NCBI RefSeq assembly: GCF_964199755.1
Contig: NC_133897.1
Location: 169,024,678-169,088,677, forward strand
Direction of reading: 5' to 3'
Source of the DNA: Larus michahellis
Lineage: Eukaryota > Chordata > Aves > Charadriiformes > Laridae
Length of the DNA: 64,000 nucleotides
Shown piece by piece: positions 42,855 through 54,638 of this stretch (position 1 is the first letter of the stretch; each line of letters opens with the position of its first letter). The notes under the pieces were generated by a model. The model searched no databases, was not told the origin of the DNA, and saw nothing but the letters and a program-made list of their open reading frames with translations. The translations under genes and the position numbers were made by a program.

Positions 42855-43316
42855 GAGAGAAAGACAGTTTAATAAGGAGAGCAAAAGCTGTTCACGCAAA
42901 CGCAGCAAATCAAGGAATTCCTTCACTACTTCCCATGGGCAGGCAGGAGTTCAGCTGCCTGCAGGAAAGCAGGGCTCCATGATGCGTGATGTTTCTTGGG
43001 AAGACTAATGTCACAACTCCATGAGTGCCTCCCGCCTTCTTTGTTCTTCCCCCAGCATTATGTATTGAGCATAATGTCGTACGGCACGGACTATCCCTTT
43101 GGTGAGTTCTGGTCAGCTGTGCTGGCTGTGTCTCCTCCCAGCTTTTTGTGCCCTCCCAGCCTACTTGCTGGCAGGGTGGTGTGAGGAGCAGAAAAGGCCT
43201 TGAGTGCTTAGCAAGAACTAAAAACAGTAGTGGGCTGTCAATAGCATTCTCATCCCAAATGCAAAACAGAGCACCCTACCAGCTGCCAGGAAGGGAGTCA
43301 CTTCTATCCCAGCTGA
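42855..43316 (-). mobile_element. Inverted ERVL-like solo LTR (fossil), unit 2
   Basis: Counterpart of 17361-17822; left edge of the inverted block. Confidence 0.75.
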
Positions 43317-43938
43317 AACCTTACTAAGGAGGGAATGAGGAGAGGGGAGTCAGACTCTTCTCTCAGGTGCCCACAACCAGGGCAAGTGATGATGGAGAAA
43401 GATGAAAAGAGGCGCCTTTTCCTTGGAAGAGAAGGCATGCTGTTTTCAGCGTGAGTGTAGTCAAAGATTGGAACCGGTTGCGCAGAGAGGCGTTGGAACC
43501 TCCGTCCTTGGAAATACTGAAGACCTGTGTGGACATGGTTGCGGAGAGCCTGCTTGAGCTGACACTGTTTGAGCAGGTTCGGTTGAAGTAGAGGATGTCC
43601 AGAGGATCCTTGGGCAGTCAATGATTCTTGTTGCTGTGATTCTGCCTGCTGTGCTGGTGAGAGGGTCATGCTGGGGAAGAGAGTTGGCAAAGTGTGTGCT
43701 GCCATGGGGAGCTTGTGTCAGAGGCTGCAGTAGAAGTGCATTAGCATGTGCAAGCCTTTGTTTGGTCAAGTGAAGGGCTTGTGTCACGTTCTGGAAACCG
43801 CCCTGTGCTGCTCTGTGCTGCTGTTGTAGCTGGGGACATACTTCCTAAGAGAGGTCCTCTTGCCTTTTTACACCCACTGTGATGGTGCGTGGAGCCCTGT
43901 CACTGTGCCGGCTGCAGTTGGGAGCAACTGGAGACAAG
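43317..43938 (+). repeat. Inverted 3' flank with ancient CR1 3' end, unit 2
   Basis: Counterpart of 17823-18444. Confidence 0.7.
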
Positions 43939-44313
43939 TGTCCTGGTTTGAGGTAAAACAGAACCAATTTTCTGGTTTGTATTTTTACGTTTTAGCTGGG
44001 CCTCTTCTAACTGACTAAACCGGGAAATTAACAGCATATTGTTTAGAAAGTGTTCACTCTCACTGAGTGACAAGACCTGATTATACCAAGGAATGGTACA
44101 CAGAGACGCTCTCGCTTAGACTTATCCCTATAACAAGCGAGGTCAGCTAACTTCGTTATTTGCCTCGTTAGAGGGTCAGAAGTGGAAAAGCATAGAAGGG
44201 TGACACCTGTAAGGAGGAGCGGACAGGACAGGTCCTCTTATCTCTTCCTCTCCTCTCTTTGGGAAGGGGGGACATCTGTCATTGTGATTGGCCAATCCGG
44301 CCAAAACCACGGA
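43939..44313 (+). mobile_element. LTR-like element, distinct family (fossil), unit 2
   Basis: Counterpart of 18445-18819, starting tgtcctggtttgagg. Confidence 0.55.
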
Positions 44314-44354
44314 AGGAGAAAGCGAAGGCATCTCAGTTTTGGATGCAGGAGAAC

Positions 44355-44360
44355 TTTATT
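44355..44360 (-). terminator. Polyadenylation signal, keratin gene at 44789
   Basis: tttatt on plus; about 429 nt after the stop. Confidence 0.8.
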
Positions 44361-44788
44361 GAGGCAAAGCAGTGCACAGGCAGGAATGCCAAGTGGAAGG
44401 GAGCCAGTCTGAGCTGCAGGTAGGCTGACCTTCATTCGAGGTCGCTTGTGAGAGAAGATCTTGCCAGAGCATCAAGGTCTTCCTGGCTGGGAGGGGAAAT
44501 GGCACCCTGGAGGTCTTTGAGTTGTCAGCAAGTGTTTGCAGCAGAGTGTAGTGGACATAGCCGAAGGGGCGATGCAAAGAAGGAAGTGGGAGAAGAGGAG
44601 GAGGTACATGGGCCATGGTTGCAGACAGCTTGGGCTTGCCCCTTCCCTCCTCCCTTGCTTGGTGTCTTGAGAGGAGGAGCCATGGACGATACAATCCTGT
44701 GCCAGCAACTACCTAGAAGTGCGTCTTCAATGCAAGCCGTGGCTTCCATGGTGTGGGTGGCTGGTGCCAGGGTTAGTGGCGATGGCCC

Positions 44789-45103
44789 TTAGCAGGGGTA
44801 GCAGCCTCTTCTGCCACCGTAGCAGCCAAGGCCTCCCAAGCCGTAGCCGTAGCCGAAGCCGAAACCGCCAGAGGAGATGGGCACTCCCTGGGCGCTGAGT
44901 TCATTGCCCACGGCAGCGGATGCGGAGGATCCGACGGCGGTGCTCTGGGGGAAGGAGGTGAGGATGGGTCCTGGCAGGGTGACCTGCACGGCGGGAGGCT
45001 GGATGACGACGCGGGAGGCCTCGCACTGCCTGACGCAGGGCTCGTTGCAGCTGTTAGCCAGCGGGGTGGGTCCGCAGGGTCCGCAGAGGTCGTTGCAGGC
45101 CAT
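44789..45103 (-). CDS. Feather beta-keratin, 104 aa, reverse orientation
   Basis: Minus-strand gene of unit 2. Its protein is identical to that of 19292; the coding sequences differ only by two synonymous changes, in a proline and a serine codon. It lies in the inverted block 42855-47002 with the same poly(A), intron and promoter order. The 3' UTR just after the stop differs from its counterpart (cttccatggtgtgggtggct against cttgtgccagggtggct). Confidence 0.95.
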   Translation of the reverse strand: MACNDLCGPCGPTPLANSCNEPCVRQCEASRVVIQPPAVQVTLPGPILTSFPQSTAVGSSASAAVGNELSAQGVPISSGGFGFGYGYGLGGLGCYGGRRGCYPC

Positions 45104-45123
45104 GTGTGTGGTGTGGAGGGTGC

Positions 45124-45332
45124 CTGGAAGAGAGGGTGTGGAGAAAGGTGAGGGTCATGGGCGTGTGAGGGTCAGTGTTGGAAGAGGACGAGGGAGTGTG
45201 GAGGGCTGGTGTGGGGCTGTGGGGAGTGTGGCAGTAAGGAGGCGTGAGGGCTGCTGAGGCTGTCGGCACAGCATGGTGGAGGAGAGGGGCCAGGTGGGTG
45301 AGGAGAAGGAGGGTCAGGGGGTTGAGGCTCAC
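45124..45332 (-). other. 5' UTR intron, keratin gene at 44789
   Basis: Minus strand: aataag|gtgag at 45332, ttccag ending at 45124; 209 bp. Confidence 0.85.
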
Positions 45333-45395
45333 CTTATTGAGGGTGGAGGAGAAGGCGGGAGGAGAAGTGTGTGAGGGAGAGAGGCACTGGGCCGG

Positions 45396-45579
45396 CTTTT
45401 ATGCTGGTCCTGGAGGGGCGGGACAGGCTTGGCGCACGACTTTTTTTTCACCAAGCAGCTCTTGCATGGTACAGGCACTCAAGTAATGACATGGGGTGTG
45501 TCTTCCTTCCCACAACAGTCCCTTTTCATGTCATCCTCTTGAGGTCGTCTCCATTTGGCCCTGGCAGCAGCTTCTAAGT
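45396..45579 (-). promoter_or_regulatory. Promoter of keratin gene at 44789
   Basis: cttttatg at 45396-45403 (cataaaag on minus); GC box CCCGCCCCTCC. Confidence 0.8.
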
Positions 45580-45911
45580 GAGTGTAGGTAGTTGGGAGGG
45601 TTTGGATGGATGCTGTGTCACGGAATTCAGCAGACGCCACCAAAGCATAGAGAGGTCGGGTGTCTTCAGTGAGGTCATCCCACAGCAGTCCTGTGGTGTG
45701 GTTTGTGGTTGCGTTTTGAAGAGGGGGCCTCATTTTCTTGCAGCCCTGCCAGGGTGGTTGAAACTTTGAGGGTGTTGCAGGCGTGAGGTGCTGCCCCTTT
45801 CATGGCATTCGCTCCCTCCCTGCACTGCTGCCAGCTCGCTCAGCCTGTCTTTAGGCCTGGCCTTTCTCCCTGCATGTGTTCTGTGGGTGTCTTAGTGCTT
45901 CTCTTGTTTGA
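45580..45911 (-). repeat. Inverted 5' flank of keratin cassette, unit 2
   Basis: Counterpart of 20083-20414. Confidence 0.65.
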
Positions 45912-46347
45912 GGGCTTGGTACAAAGGCGTTTTACAAAGCATGAGGGAAAGGCCGTGGATGTTGGTAACCTGGGCTTTAGAAAAGTGTTTCATGCCATTT
46001 CCCACAGCATTCTGCTGGAGAAACTGCCGGCTTATGCCTCGGATCGGGGTCCAGAAAAGCAAGGCTTCATGACGCGTCCTGTTTTCTTGGGAATAGAAAC
46101 CTCATAACACCAAACGTCCACCTGTTCTTTTTTCTTCCCCAGCATTTTATACTGAGCATGATGTTATATGGCATGGACTATCCTTTTGGTCAGCTAGGGT
46201 CAGCTGTATGGGCCATGTCACCTCCAAAGTTCTTGCGCACTGCCAGCCTACTTGCTGGTTGGGCGGTATGAGGAGCAGAAAAAGCCTTGAGTACTTACAA
46301 CAACCAAAACCTCTAATGGGCTGTTGACAGCATTCTCACCCCAAATG
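45912..46347. mobile_element. Inverted CR1 fragment (+) and partial ERVL-like LTR (-, fossil)
   Basis: Counterparts of 20415-20550 and 20551-20850; the join is near 46047. Confidence 0.7.
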
Positions 46348-47002
46348 AGTGAGAGTCGGACTCTTCCCATGGGCACCCACGGCCAGGGAATGTGTTAATG
46401 GAGAAAGATGAAAAGTTGTGCCATTTCCTTGGAAGAGGAGGCAAGCCTTTTTCAGCATGAGGCTGGTCAAGCAGTGGGAAAAAGATTGCACTGGGAGGTG
46501 TTGGAGTCTCCATCCTTGGAGATAGTGAAAACCTGACTGGATGTGGTCCTGTAGAGCCTGCTGGAGGCGACCCCTTTGAGAAGTTTGGGTTGAAGTAGAT
46601 GATGTCCAGAGGTTCCTTATGCAGTCGATGATTCTGTTTGCTGTGATTCTGCCTGCTGTGCTGGCCAAGGGGTGGTGCTGGGGGAGAGAGTTAGTGAAGT
46701 GTGTGCTGCCATGGGGAGCCTTTGTCAGAATGGTGGTTCAAAGTGCCTTAGTATTGCAAAGGCTTTGTTTGGTCAAGTGGAGGGCTTGTGTCAGGTTCTG
46801 GAAGCCCCCCTGTGCTGCCCTGTGCTGCTGTTCTTGGGGACATACTTCCTAAGAGGGGTCCTGTAGCCCTTTTCGCACTCACCCCAGTTGCCTCCCGAGC
46901 CCTGGCTTTGTGTTGCATGAGGTTGGAAGAGCCTTGGGAAAAGAAAGGAAGTGGAGGCATCTCATGCTGGGATGCAGAACTTTAACGAGTTTATTGCCAA
47001 AA
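46348..47002. pseudogene. Inverted 3' end of a lost keratin cassette, unit 2
   Basis: Counterpart of 20851-21505, with ancient CR1 and a degraded poly(A) region (tttatt at 46990) but no gene. Confidence 0.6.
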
Positions 47003-47217
47003 GACCTGCTCCAGCACTGGTTTCTCTCCATGGGATCAAAGCCTCCTTTGGGAATCCACCTGCTTCGGCGGGGGTTCCTCCACAGGCTCTAGGTAGATAT
47101 CTGCTCCACCATTGACCGCCATGGGCTGCATATCTACAACATGCTTGACCATAGTCTTCAAAACGAGATGCAGGGAAATCTCTGCTCCAGTGCCTGGAGC
47201 ACCTCCTCCCACTCCGT
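47003..47217. other. Unassigned repeat-like stretch, unit 2
   Basis: Counterpart of 21506-21720; not identified. Confidence 0.4.
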
Positions 47218-47452
47218 ATTCACTGACCTTGGGGCAGCGCCGAATGCCTGGCACCCCTCCAAAGCCCAGGCCGGCCTGCCAGGGCTGTGAGGAAATGGGG
47301 CCCCCTCTTCACAACGCACCCGCAAACCACACAACACAACTGACACAATATGACCTCACTTATGACACACCACCTCTGGTATGCTTTGGCCATGTCTCCT
47401 GAATACCCTGAAACGCTGCATGCATGCACATCCCTCAAACTACTTACTCTAA
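47218..47452 (+). repeat. 5' flank of keratin cassette
   Basis: Counterpart of 21721-21952. Confidence 0.6.
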
Positions 47453-47628
47453 CTTAAAAGCTGCCACTAGGCTGAGATGGACATGAGGAGAAGATGAAAA
47501 GGGGCTGTTATGGTAAGGAAAACGCAACGCACATCATTCCTTGAGTGGCTGCAGCACGGAATGACTCATTGCTGAAAAACACCGTCATGCGCCAAGCCTG
47601 TCCCGCCCCTCCACGACCAGCATAAAAG
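47453..47628 (+). promoter_or_regulatory. Promoter of keratin gene at 47921
   Basis: cataaaag at 47621-47628; GC box CCCGCCCCTCC; fifth-position variant ggctgcagcacggaatgact. Confidence 0.8.
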
Positions 47629-47691
47629 GCGGCCCAGCGCCTCTCTCCCTCACACACTTCTCCTCACGCCTTATCCTCCACCCTCAACAAG

Positions 47692-47900
47692 GTGAGTCTC
47701 AACCCCATGACCCTCCTTCTTCTCAACCACCTGGCCCCTCTCCTCCACCACGCTCTGCCCACAGCCTCAACAGCCCTCACGCCTCCCCACTGCCACGCTC
47801 CCCACAGCCCCACAACAGCCCTCCACACTCCCTCGCCCTCCTCCAAAACCAAACCTCACACCCCCACGACCCTCCTCTTTCTCAACACCCTCTCTTCCAG
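47692..47900 (+). other. 5' UTR intron, keratin gene at 47921
   Basis: gtgagt at 47692 and ttccag ending at 47900; 209 bp. Its last part (from 47854) and the following ggaccctcc are shared with the gene at 39824, not with its counterpart at 22411. Confidence 0.85.
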
Positions 47901-47920
47901 GGACCCTCCACACCACAGAC

Positions 47921-48235
47921 ATGGCCTGCAACAACCTCTGCAGCCCCTGCGGACCCACCCCGCTGGCTAACAGCTGCAACGAGCCCTGCGTCAGGCAGTG
48001 CGAGGCCTCCCGCGTCGTCATCCAGCCTTCCACCGTGCAGGTCACCCTGCCAGGACCCATTCTCACCTCCTTCCCCCAGAGCACCTTTGTCGGATCCTCC
48101 GCATCCGCTGCCGTGGGCAATGAACTCAGTGCCCAGGGAGTGCCCATCTCCTCCGGCGGCTTCGGATTCGGCCTCGGCTACGGCTTGGGAGGCCTTGGCT
48201 GCTACGGTGGCAGAAGAGGCTGCTACCCCTGCTAA
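47921..48235 (+). CDS. Feather beta-keratin, 104 aa
   Basis: Fifth gene of unit 2, counterpart of 22411. [10 protein letters not shown], core [15 protein letters not shown] and STFVG, tail [12 protein letters not shown] with Gly84. Nine conserved cysteines. The leader ends ccacaccacagac before the ATG, a variant found elsewhere only in the gene at 39824. The 3' UTR is short, and a broken CR1 lies downstream. Confidence 0.95.
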   Translation: MACNNLCSPCGPTPLANSCNEPCVRQCEASRVVIQPSTVQVTLPGPILTSFPQSTFVGSSASAAVGNELSAQGVPISSGGFGFGLGYGLGGLGCYGGRRGCYPC

Positions 48236-48363
48236 GGGCCATCGCCACCACCCTTCGTAGCTGATCTCTCTCATGCAGGGGACTTTGGTTGATGGTTGCC
48301 CTACTAATACCTCAGACCATCTCCCTTCCCCTTAGCACCTCTGCCTTTGCAATCTTTTCCCTC

Positions 48364-48369
48364 AATAAA
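48364..48369 (+). terminator. Polyadenylation signal, keratin gene at 47921
   Basis: AATAAA about 129 nt after the stop, short as in the gene at 22411. Confidence 0.8.
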
Positions 48370-48384
48370 GTTCTCTTGCATCTC

Positions 48385-48606
48385 AGCCTCAAACGCCTCC
48401 ACTTCCTTTCTTCTCACAAGGCTCTTCCAACCTCACCCAACACAAGGCCAGGGCTACAGAGACCATCGGGGTGGGTGGAAAAGGGCTAGAAGACCTCTCG
48501 TAGGAACTATGGCCCCAGCAAAAACAACAGCACAGGGCAGCACGGGGGAGCTCCCAGAACCTTACACAAGCCCTTCACTTGCCCAAACAAAGTCTTGCAC
48601 ATAATA
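48385..48606 (+). repeat. Proximal 3' flank, unit 2
   Basis: Counterpart of 22875-23096. Confidence 0.6.
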
Positions 48607-51520
48607 ATCACAGAATCACAGAATCTTACTGGTTGGAAGGGACCTCTGAGATCATCGAGTCCAACCACACAAAAAAAAAAAAAAAAAAAAAAAAAGCACC
48701 CACCAACTAAACTCCACACCCACAACTCCACACACAACACCCCACCACAAACCAATAATCTTGGGCACTAGAGCATGCCCTGAAGAGCCATGTCTACACA
48801 TTTCTTAAATACCTCCAGGGATGGTGACTCCACCACCTCCCTGGGCAGGCTGTTCCAGTGCCTGACCACTCTTTCAGTAAAGTAATTCTTCCTAATATCT
48901 AATCTAAATCTCCCTTGCCGCAGCTTCATACCATTTCCTCTGGTCCTGTCGCTATTCCCTTGGGAGAAGAGGCCAACCCCTGCCTCTCTACAGTTTCCTT
49001 TCAGGTAGCTGTAGAGGGCAATGAGGTCTCCCCTCAGCCTCCTCTTCTCCAAACTAAACATGCCCAGCTCCCTCAGCCTCTCCTCACAGGACTTGTTCTC
49101 CAGACCCCTCACCAGCTTGGTGACTCTCCTCTGGACACACTCCAGCACTTCAATGTCTTTCCTGTAGTGAGGGGCCCAAAACTGAACACAGTACTCGAGG
49201 TGAGGCCTCACCAGTGCCGAGTACAGAGGCACGATGACTTCCCTACTCCTGCTGGCCACGCTATTCCTGATACAAGCCAGGATGCCATTGGCCCTCTTGG
49301 CCACCTGGCCACACTGCTGGCTCATGTTAAGCCGCTGTCCACTAACACTCCCAGGTCCTTTTCTGCCGGGCAGCTTTCCAGCCACTCTTCCCCAAGCCTG
49401 TAGCGTTGCCCGGGGTTGTTGTGACCAAAATGCAGTTCCTGGCACCTGGCCTTAGTAAACCTCATCCCATTGGCCTTGGCCCATTGATCCAACCTGTCTA
49501 GATCCCTCTGTAAAGCCTTCCGACCCTCAAGCAGATCAACACTCCCACCTAGTTTGGTGTCATCCGCAAACTTACTGAGGGTGCATTCAATCCCCTTGTC
49601 TAGATCATCAATAAAGATATTGAACAAGACTGGCCCCAAGACTGAGCCCTGAGGGACACCACTGATGACCGGCCGCCAACCAGATTTTGCTCCATTAAGC
49701 ACAACTCTCTGGGCACGGCCATCCAGCCAGTTTTTTATCCAGCGGAGGGTACACTTGTCTATGCCATGATTCTCCAGTTTCTCCAGGAGAATGCCGTGGG
49801 GGATGGTGTCGAAGGCCTTACCAAAGTCCAGGTAGGCAACATCCACAGCCTTGCCCTCATCGAGAAAGCGGGTCACATGGTCATAGAAAGAGATCAAGTT
49901 GGTCAGGCAGGACCTCCCTTTCCTAAACCCATGCTGGCTGGCCCTGATCCCTTGGCTGCCCTGCACTTGCCTTGAGAGCTCACTCAAGATGATCCTCTCC
50001 ATGATCTTTCCCGGTACAGAGGTCAGGCTGACAGGCCTGTAGTTTCCGGGATCCTCCTTCCGGCCCTTCTTGCAGATGGGCATCACATTGGCCACCCTCC
50101 AGTCATCTGGCACCTCTCCTGTTGACCAGGATTGTTGATAGATAATGGAGAGAGGCTTGGTGAGCTCTCCTGCCAGCTCCCTGAGAACTTTTGGGTGAAT
50201 CCCGTCCGGCCCCATAGACTTATGCGTGTCCAGGTGCATAAGCAAAACATTAACTACTTCCTCCTGGATTACAGGGGAGTTGTCCTGTTCTCCGTTCTTA
50301 TCTTCCAGCCCAAGAAGCTGAACACCCTGGGGGTAGCTGGTCTGACTATTAAAGACAGAGGCAAAGAAGGCATTAAGTATCTCAGCCTTCTCCTCGTCCT
50401 TGGTTGCAAGGTTTCCCCCCGCATCCAGTAAGGGATGGACATTCTCCGTCACTCTCTTTTTGTTGATGTATTTATAGAAACTTTTTTTGTTGTCCCTTAT
50501 GTTAATTGCCAGGTTGAGTTCCAGCTGGGCTTTTGCCTTCCTGATTTTTTCTCTGTATGACCTAACACGATCTCTGTACTCCTCCTGAGTTGCCTGTCCC
50601 CTCTTCCAAAGGTGGTAAACCTTCCTTTTTTCCTTAAGTCCCATCAAGAGCTCTTTGTTCATCCAGGCCGGCCATTTTCCCCGCCCTTTAATTGTGCGCC
50701 TCATGGGGACAGCCTGCTCCTGGGCCTTTAGGATTTCCCTCTTAAAGAGCGTCCAGCCTTCCTGGGCTCCTTTGTCTCTCAGGACTACCTCCCACGGGAC
50801 TCTCCCAACCAGGGTTCTGAGCAGGCTAAAGTCTGCCCACCGGAAGTCCAAGATGGAGGTTTTGTTAACCCCCTTCCTTACCTCACTATGGATGGAAAAC
50901 TTAACCATTTCATGGTCACTAAGCCCAAGACGGCCTCCGACCTCCACGTCCCCCACTAGCCCTTCTTTGTTTGTGAACAGTAGGTCTAGCAAGGCACCTC
51001 CCCTGGTAGGCTCACCTACCATTTGTGTCAGGAAGTTATCCTCCATACACTCGAGGAACCTCCTAGCCTGCCTGCTCTCTGCTGTGTTATATTTCCAGCA
51101 GATGTCTGGTAAGTTGAAGTCCCCAACTAGAACAAGGGCTGGCGTTTGCGAGACTGCAGCCAGCCGCTTATAGAATACCTCATCAACCTGCTCATCCTGG
51201 TTGGGTGGTCTATAGCAGACTCCCAGCACAAAATCACCTTTGTTAGCCTTCCCTTTCACCCTTACCCATAAACACTCAACTTCTTCATCACTGGAGTCTA
51301 TCTCTATAGAGTCAAACAACTCCCTAATGTACAGAGCCACACACCCCCCCTCCTTCCTTGCCTATTCCTTCTGAAGAGCTTATAGCCACTCATTGCAGCA
51401 TTCCAGTCATGACCATCATCCCACCACGTTTCCGTGATGGTGACTATGTCGCAGTTGTCCTGCTGCACAATGGCGTATAGCTCATCCTGTTTGTTGCCCC
51501 AAAATTCTTTTCCCCCTCTG
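48607..51520 (-). mobile_element. CR1 LINE, unit 3 copy, frameshifted
   Basis: Same insertion as 23097-26006, with the same flanks and an A25 run at 48671-48695. ORF2 is split by two single-base losses relative to unit 2. Confidence 0.92.
48671..48695 (+). repeat. Poly(A) run of 25
   Basis: Same length as the run at 23161-23185, although the 40 bases that follow differ at several sites. Confidence 0.98.
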
Positions 51521-51660
51521 CACTTCGAACCAACCTTCTGGCACAAGCTCCCCATGGCAGCACACACTTCACCAACTCTCTTCCCCAATACGACCCCCTG
51601 GCCACCACAACAGGTAGAATCACAACAAACTGAATCTTTGCATGAGGATCTGGACACCAT
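48768..51660 (-). pseudogene. CR1 ORF2 remnant, three frames
   Basis: Pieces at 51304-51660, 49322-51340 and 48768-49445. One base is missing near 49333 (gccgctgtcc against gccggctgtcc) and one near 51346 in a C-run. Catalytic positions lost in unit 2 are kept here: SDH in the endonuclease and [10 protein letters not shown] in RT motif A; FADD is intact. Confidence 0.9.
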
Positions 51661-51936
51661 CTACTTCCACCCAGTCTGCCCACACGGGCTCAGCTGGAGC
51701 ACCTTGTTCAGCACCATGTCCAGTCAGGGTTCCTGTATCTCCAAGGATGGAGTCTCCAACACTCCTCTGAAGAAATGGTTCCCCTTCTTAACCACCTTCA
51801 CACTGAAAAAGCCTTGCCTTCTCTTCCAAAGAAATGGCATGTCTTTTCATCTTTCTCCGTTCACACTTGCCCTGGCCATGGGCACCCTGAGAAGAGTCTC
51901 ACTCCCCTGTCCTCATTCCCTCTTCTCATCGGTTCA
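51521..51936 (-). repeat. 3' flank with ancient CR1 3' end, unit 3
   Basis: Counterpart of 624-1040. Confidence 0.7.
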
Positions 51937-52502
51937 CCTGGGATAGAGTTGACTTTCTCACTAGTAGCTGGTAGAGTGCTCTGTTTTGCATTTGGGATGA
52001 GAATGCTATTGACAGCCCACTACTGTTTTCAGTTCTCGCTAAGCACTCAAGGCCTTTTTTGCTCCTCGCACCGCCCCACCAGCAAGTATGCTCGGAGTGC
52101 ACAAAATGCTGAGAGGAGACACGGCCGGGACAGTTGACCAGAACTCACCAAAGGGAGAGTGCATGCCGTAGTGACGTTATGCTCAATTCATAATGCTGGG
52201 GGAAGAAGAAAGGAGGAGGGGGCACTTTGGGAGTTATGGCATTTGTCTTTCCAAGAAAACATCACGCATGATGAAGCCCTGCTTTCCTGCAGACGGCTGA
52301 ATTCCTGCCTGCCCATGGGAGGTAGTGAAGCAATTCCTTGGTTTGCTTTGTTTGCATGCACAGCTTTTGCTTTACTTATACCGCTCTTTTTCTCAACGCA
52401 CACATTTTTTCTCTTTTCCTCTTCTGATTCGCTTCCCTGTGCCACCGTGGTGGAAATGAGCGAGTGGCTGTGTGGTCCTACTTGCCAGCTGGAGTTCATC
52501 TC
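51937..52502 (+). mobile_element. ERVL-like solo LTR (fossil), unit 3
   Basis: Counterpart of 1041-1605. Confidence 0.75.
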
Positions 52503-53515
52503 CCATACATGCCATTCAGGATTCAGAGACATCGATGACACCTCCCCTTCAGGTCCTTGCCTCCTGGTTGATAAACCTCCCAGCTCGCTCAGCTTCTCCT
52601 CGGAGGAAGGGTGCTCCAGTCCCTTCAGCGCCTTTGTGGCTGTGCACTTGACTTGCTCCGCTATGTCCATGGCCTTCATAAACTCATAGAATCACTGGGG
52701 TTTGGAAAGACCCTTGAGATCATTGAATCCCACCCTTAATCTAACCCTACCAAGTCTACCACTAAAGTGTCCCTAAGTGCCAAGCCTACTGTCTTCTACA
52801 GACCTCCAGTGATGGTGAGTCAACCATTTCCCTGGCCAGCCTCTTCCAGTGCTTCACAAGCGCTAGCGTTGCAAGGAATTGTTGTGACCCAAGTGCAGGA
52901 CCCAGCACTCAGCCTTGTTGAACTTCATACCATTGGCCTCGGCCACTTGATCCAGCCTGTCCACATCCCTCTGTAGAACCATCCACCCTCAGGCACATCA
53001 ACAAACCCACCCAATATGGGTCACCAGCGAACTTAATGAGGGTGCACTCGATCCCGTCGTCCACATCGTTGATAAAGATATTAAACAGAAGTGGCCCCAA
53101 TACTCAGCCTTGAGGAACACATCTTCTGACCAGCCACCACACTGAATTTAACTCCATTCGCCACAACTCTTTGGGCATGGCCACCCAAACGGTTTTTTAG
53201 GCAGTCAAGAGTATGCCCATCAGAGCCATGAGCAGGCACTTTCTGCAGCAGAATAATGTGAGAAACAGTGTCAAAGGCTTTAGTAAAGTCAGGCTTAACA
53301 ACATCCACAGCCCTGCCCTCATCCACCCGCTAAGCGGCTCTCCTTGTCAAAGGACGAGATCAGGTTAGGCCAGCAGGACTCTTCATAAAGCCATGCTGAC
53401 TGGGCCTCATCACCTGGGTGTCCTGTATGTGCCATGTGATGGTACTCAATATGACCAGCTCCATAACATTTCAAAGAACCAAGGTGAAACAAAGAGGCCT
53501 TTCTCTCTTATACTT
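52503..53515 (-). mobile_element. Two CR1 LINE fragments, unit 3
   Basis: Counterparts of 1606-2615, with the tail catagaatcactgg near 52686. Confidence 0.85.
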
Positions 53516-53847
53516 ACCAACAAGAGGGGCACCAAGGCACCCACAAAACACACCCAACGGGAAAAGCCAGCCTCAAAGACAGCTGTAGTCAGCTGGGATC
53601 AAGGCCGGGATGGAGCAAATGCAGGGGAAGGGGCAGCACCTCATGACTGCCACACCATCAAAGTGCACAACAGACAGGGCTGCGAGGAAACGGGGGCCCC
53701 TCTTCTCAACCCACCCACAAACCACACCACACCAGTGCCACGGCATGACCTCACTGAAAACACCCCACCTCTCCTATGCTTTAGTCCCGTCTTCTGTTCG
53801 ACCTCACAAGCGACAACAAAACCAAGTCTTTGGCCTCTAATATTGGA
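53516..53847 (+). repeat. 5' flank of keratin cassette
   Basis: Counterpart of 2616-2952. Confidence 0.7.
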
Positions 53848-54032
53848 ACTTGAAAGCTGCCGGCGGTGCCAACTGGACACGTCCTCAAGTGGAGGACACG
53901 AAAAGGGAGTGATGTGGGAAGGAAATGACACCCCACCTGATGACTCGCCAGGCTGTGGCATGCAAGAGCTGCTTCCTGCAGAAAACCATCATGCGCAAAG
54001 CCTGTCCCACCCCTCCACGACCAGCATAAAAG
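53848..54032 (+). promoter_or_regulatory. Promoter of keratin gene at 54324
   Basis: cataaaag at 54025-54032; CCCACCCCTCC box as in the gene at 3427. Confidence 0.8.
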
Positions 54033-54094
54033 CCGCCCAGCGCCTCTCTCCCTCACACACTTCTCCTCACGCCTTCTCCTCCTCCCTCAACAAG

Positions 54095-54303
54095 GTGAGC
54101 CTCAACCCCATGACCCTCCTTCTCCTCACCCACCTGGCCCCTCTCCTCCACCACGCTCTGCCCACAGCCTCAACAGCCCTCACGCCTCCACACTGCCACG
54201 CTCCCCACAGCCCCACAACAGCCCTCCACACTCCCTTGCCCTCCTCCAACACCGACCCTCACACCCCTACCACCCTCACCTTTCTCAACACCCTCTCTTC
54301 CAG
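54095..54303 (+). other. 5' UTR intron, keratin gene at 54324
   Basis: caag|gtgagc at 54095 and ttccag ending at 54303; 209 bp. Confidence 0.85.
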
Positions 54304-54323
54304 GCACCCTCCACACCACACAC

Positions 54324-54638
54324 ATGGCCTGCAACGACCTCTGCAGCCCCTGCGGACCCACCCCGCTGGCTAACAGCTGCAACGAGCCCTGCGTCAGGCA
54401 GTGCGAGGCCTCCCGCGTCGTCATCCAGCCACCCACTGTGGTGGTCACCCTGCCAGGACCCATCCTCAGCTCCTTCCCCCAGAGCACCTTTGTCGGATCC
54501 TCTGCATCCGCTGCTGTGGGCAACGAACTCAGCGCCCAGGGAGTGCCCGTCTCCTCCGGCGCCTTTGGCTATGGCTACGGCTTTGGCTTGGGAGGCCTTG
54601 GCTGCTACGGTGGCAGAAGAGGCTGCTACCCCTGCTAA
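54324..54638 (+). CDS. Feather beta-keratin, 104 aa
   Basis: First gene of unit 3, counterpart of 3427 and 28808. [10 protein letters not shown] and core [16 protein letters not shown] as in 3427, but STFVG with Phe56 where both counterparts have Ala. The four-base change (actgcc to accttt) matches the 14613, 22411, 39824 and 47921 type and suggests a short conversion patch. Ala80 replaces Gly at the start of the tail ([14 protein letters not shown]). Nine cysteines kept. Confidence 0.95.
   Translation: MACNDLCSPCGPTPLANSCNEPCVRQCEASRVVIQPPTVVVTLPGPILSSFPQSTFVGSSASAAVGNELSAQGVPVSSGAFGYGYGFGLGGLGCYGGRRGCYPC

Larger units (their letters stand above)
25390..50898 (+). repeat. Tandem segmental unit 2 (about 25.5 kb)
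   Basis: Second full copy of the array unit with five keratin genes. It has a private loss of about 180 bp near 35805 in the 3' flank of the gene at 34793, where units 1 and 3 agree, and keeps about 300 bp near 42160-42470 that unit 1 lacks. Confidence 0.95.
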
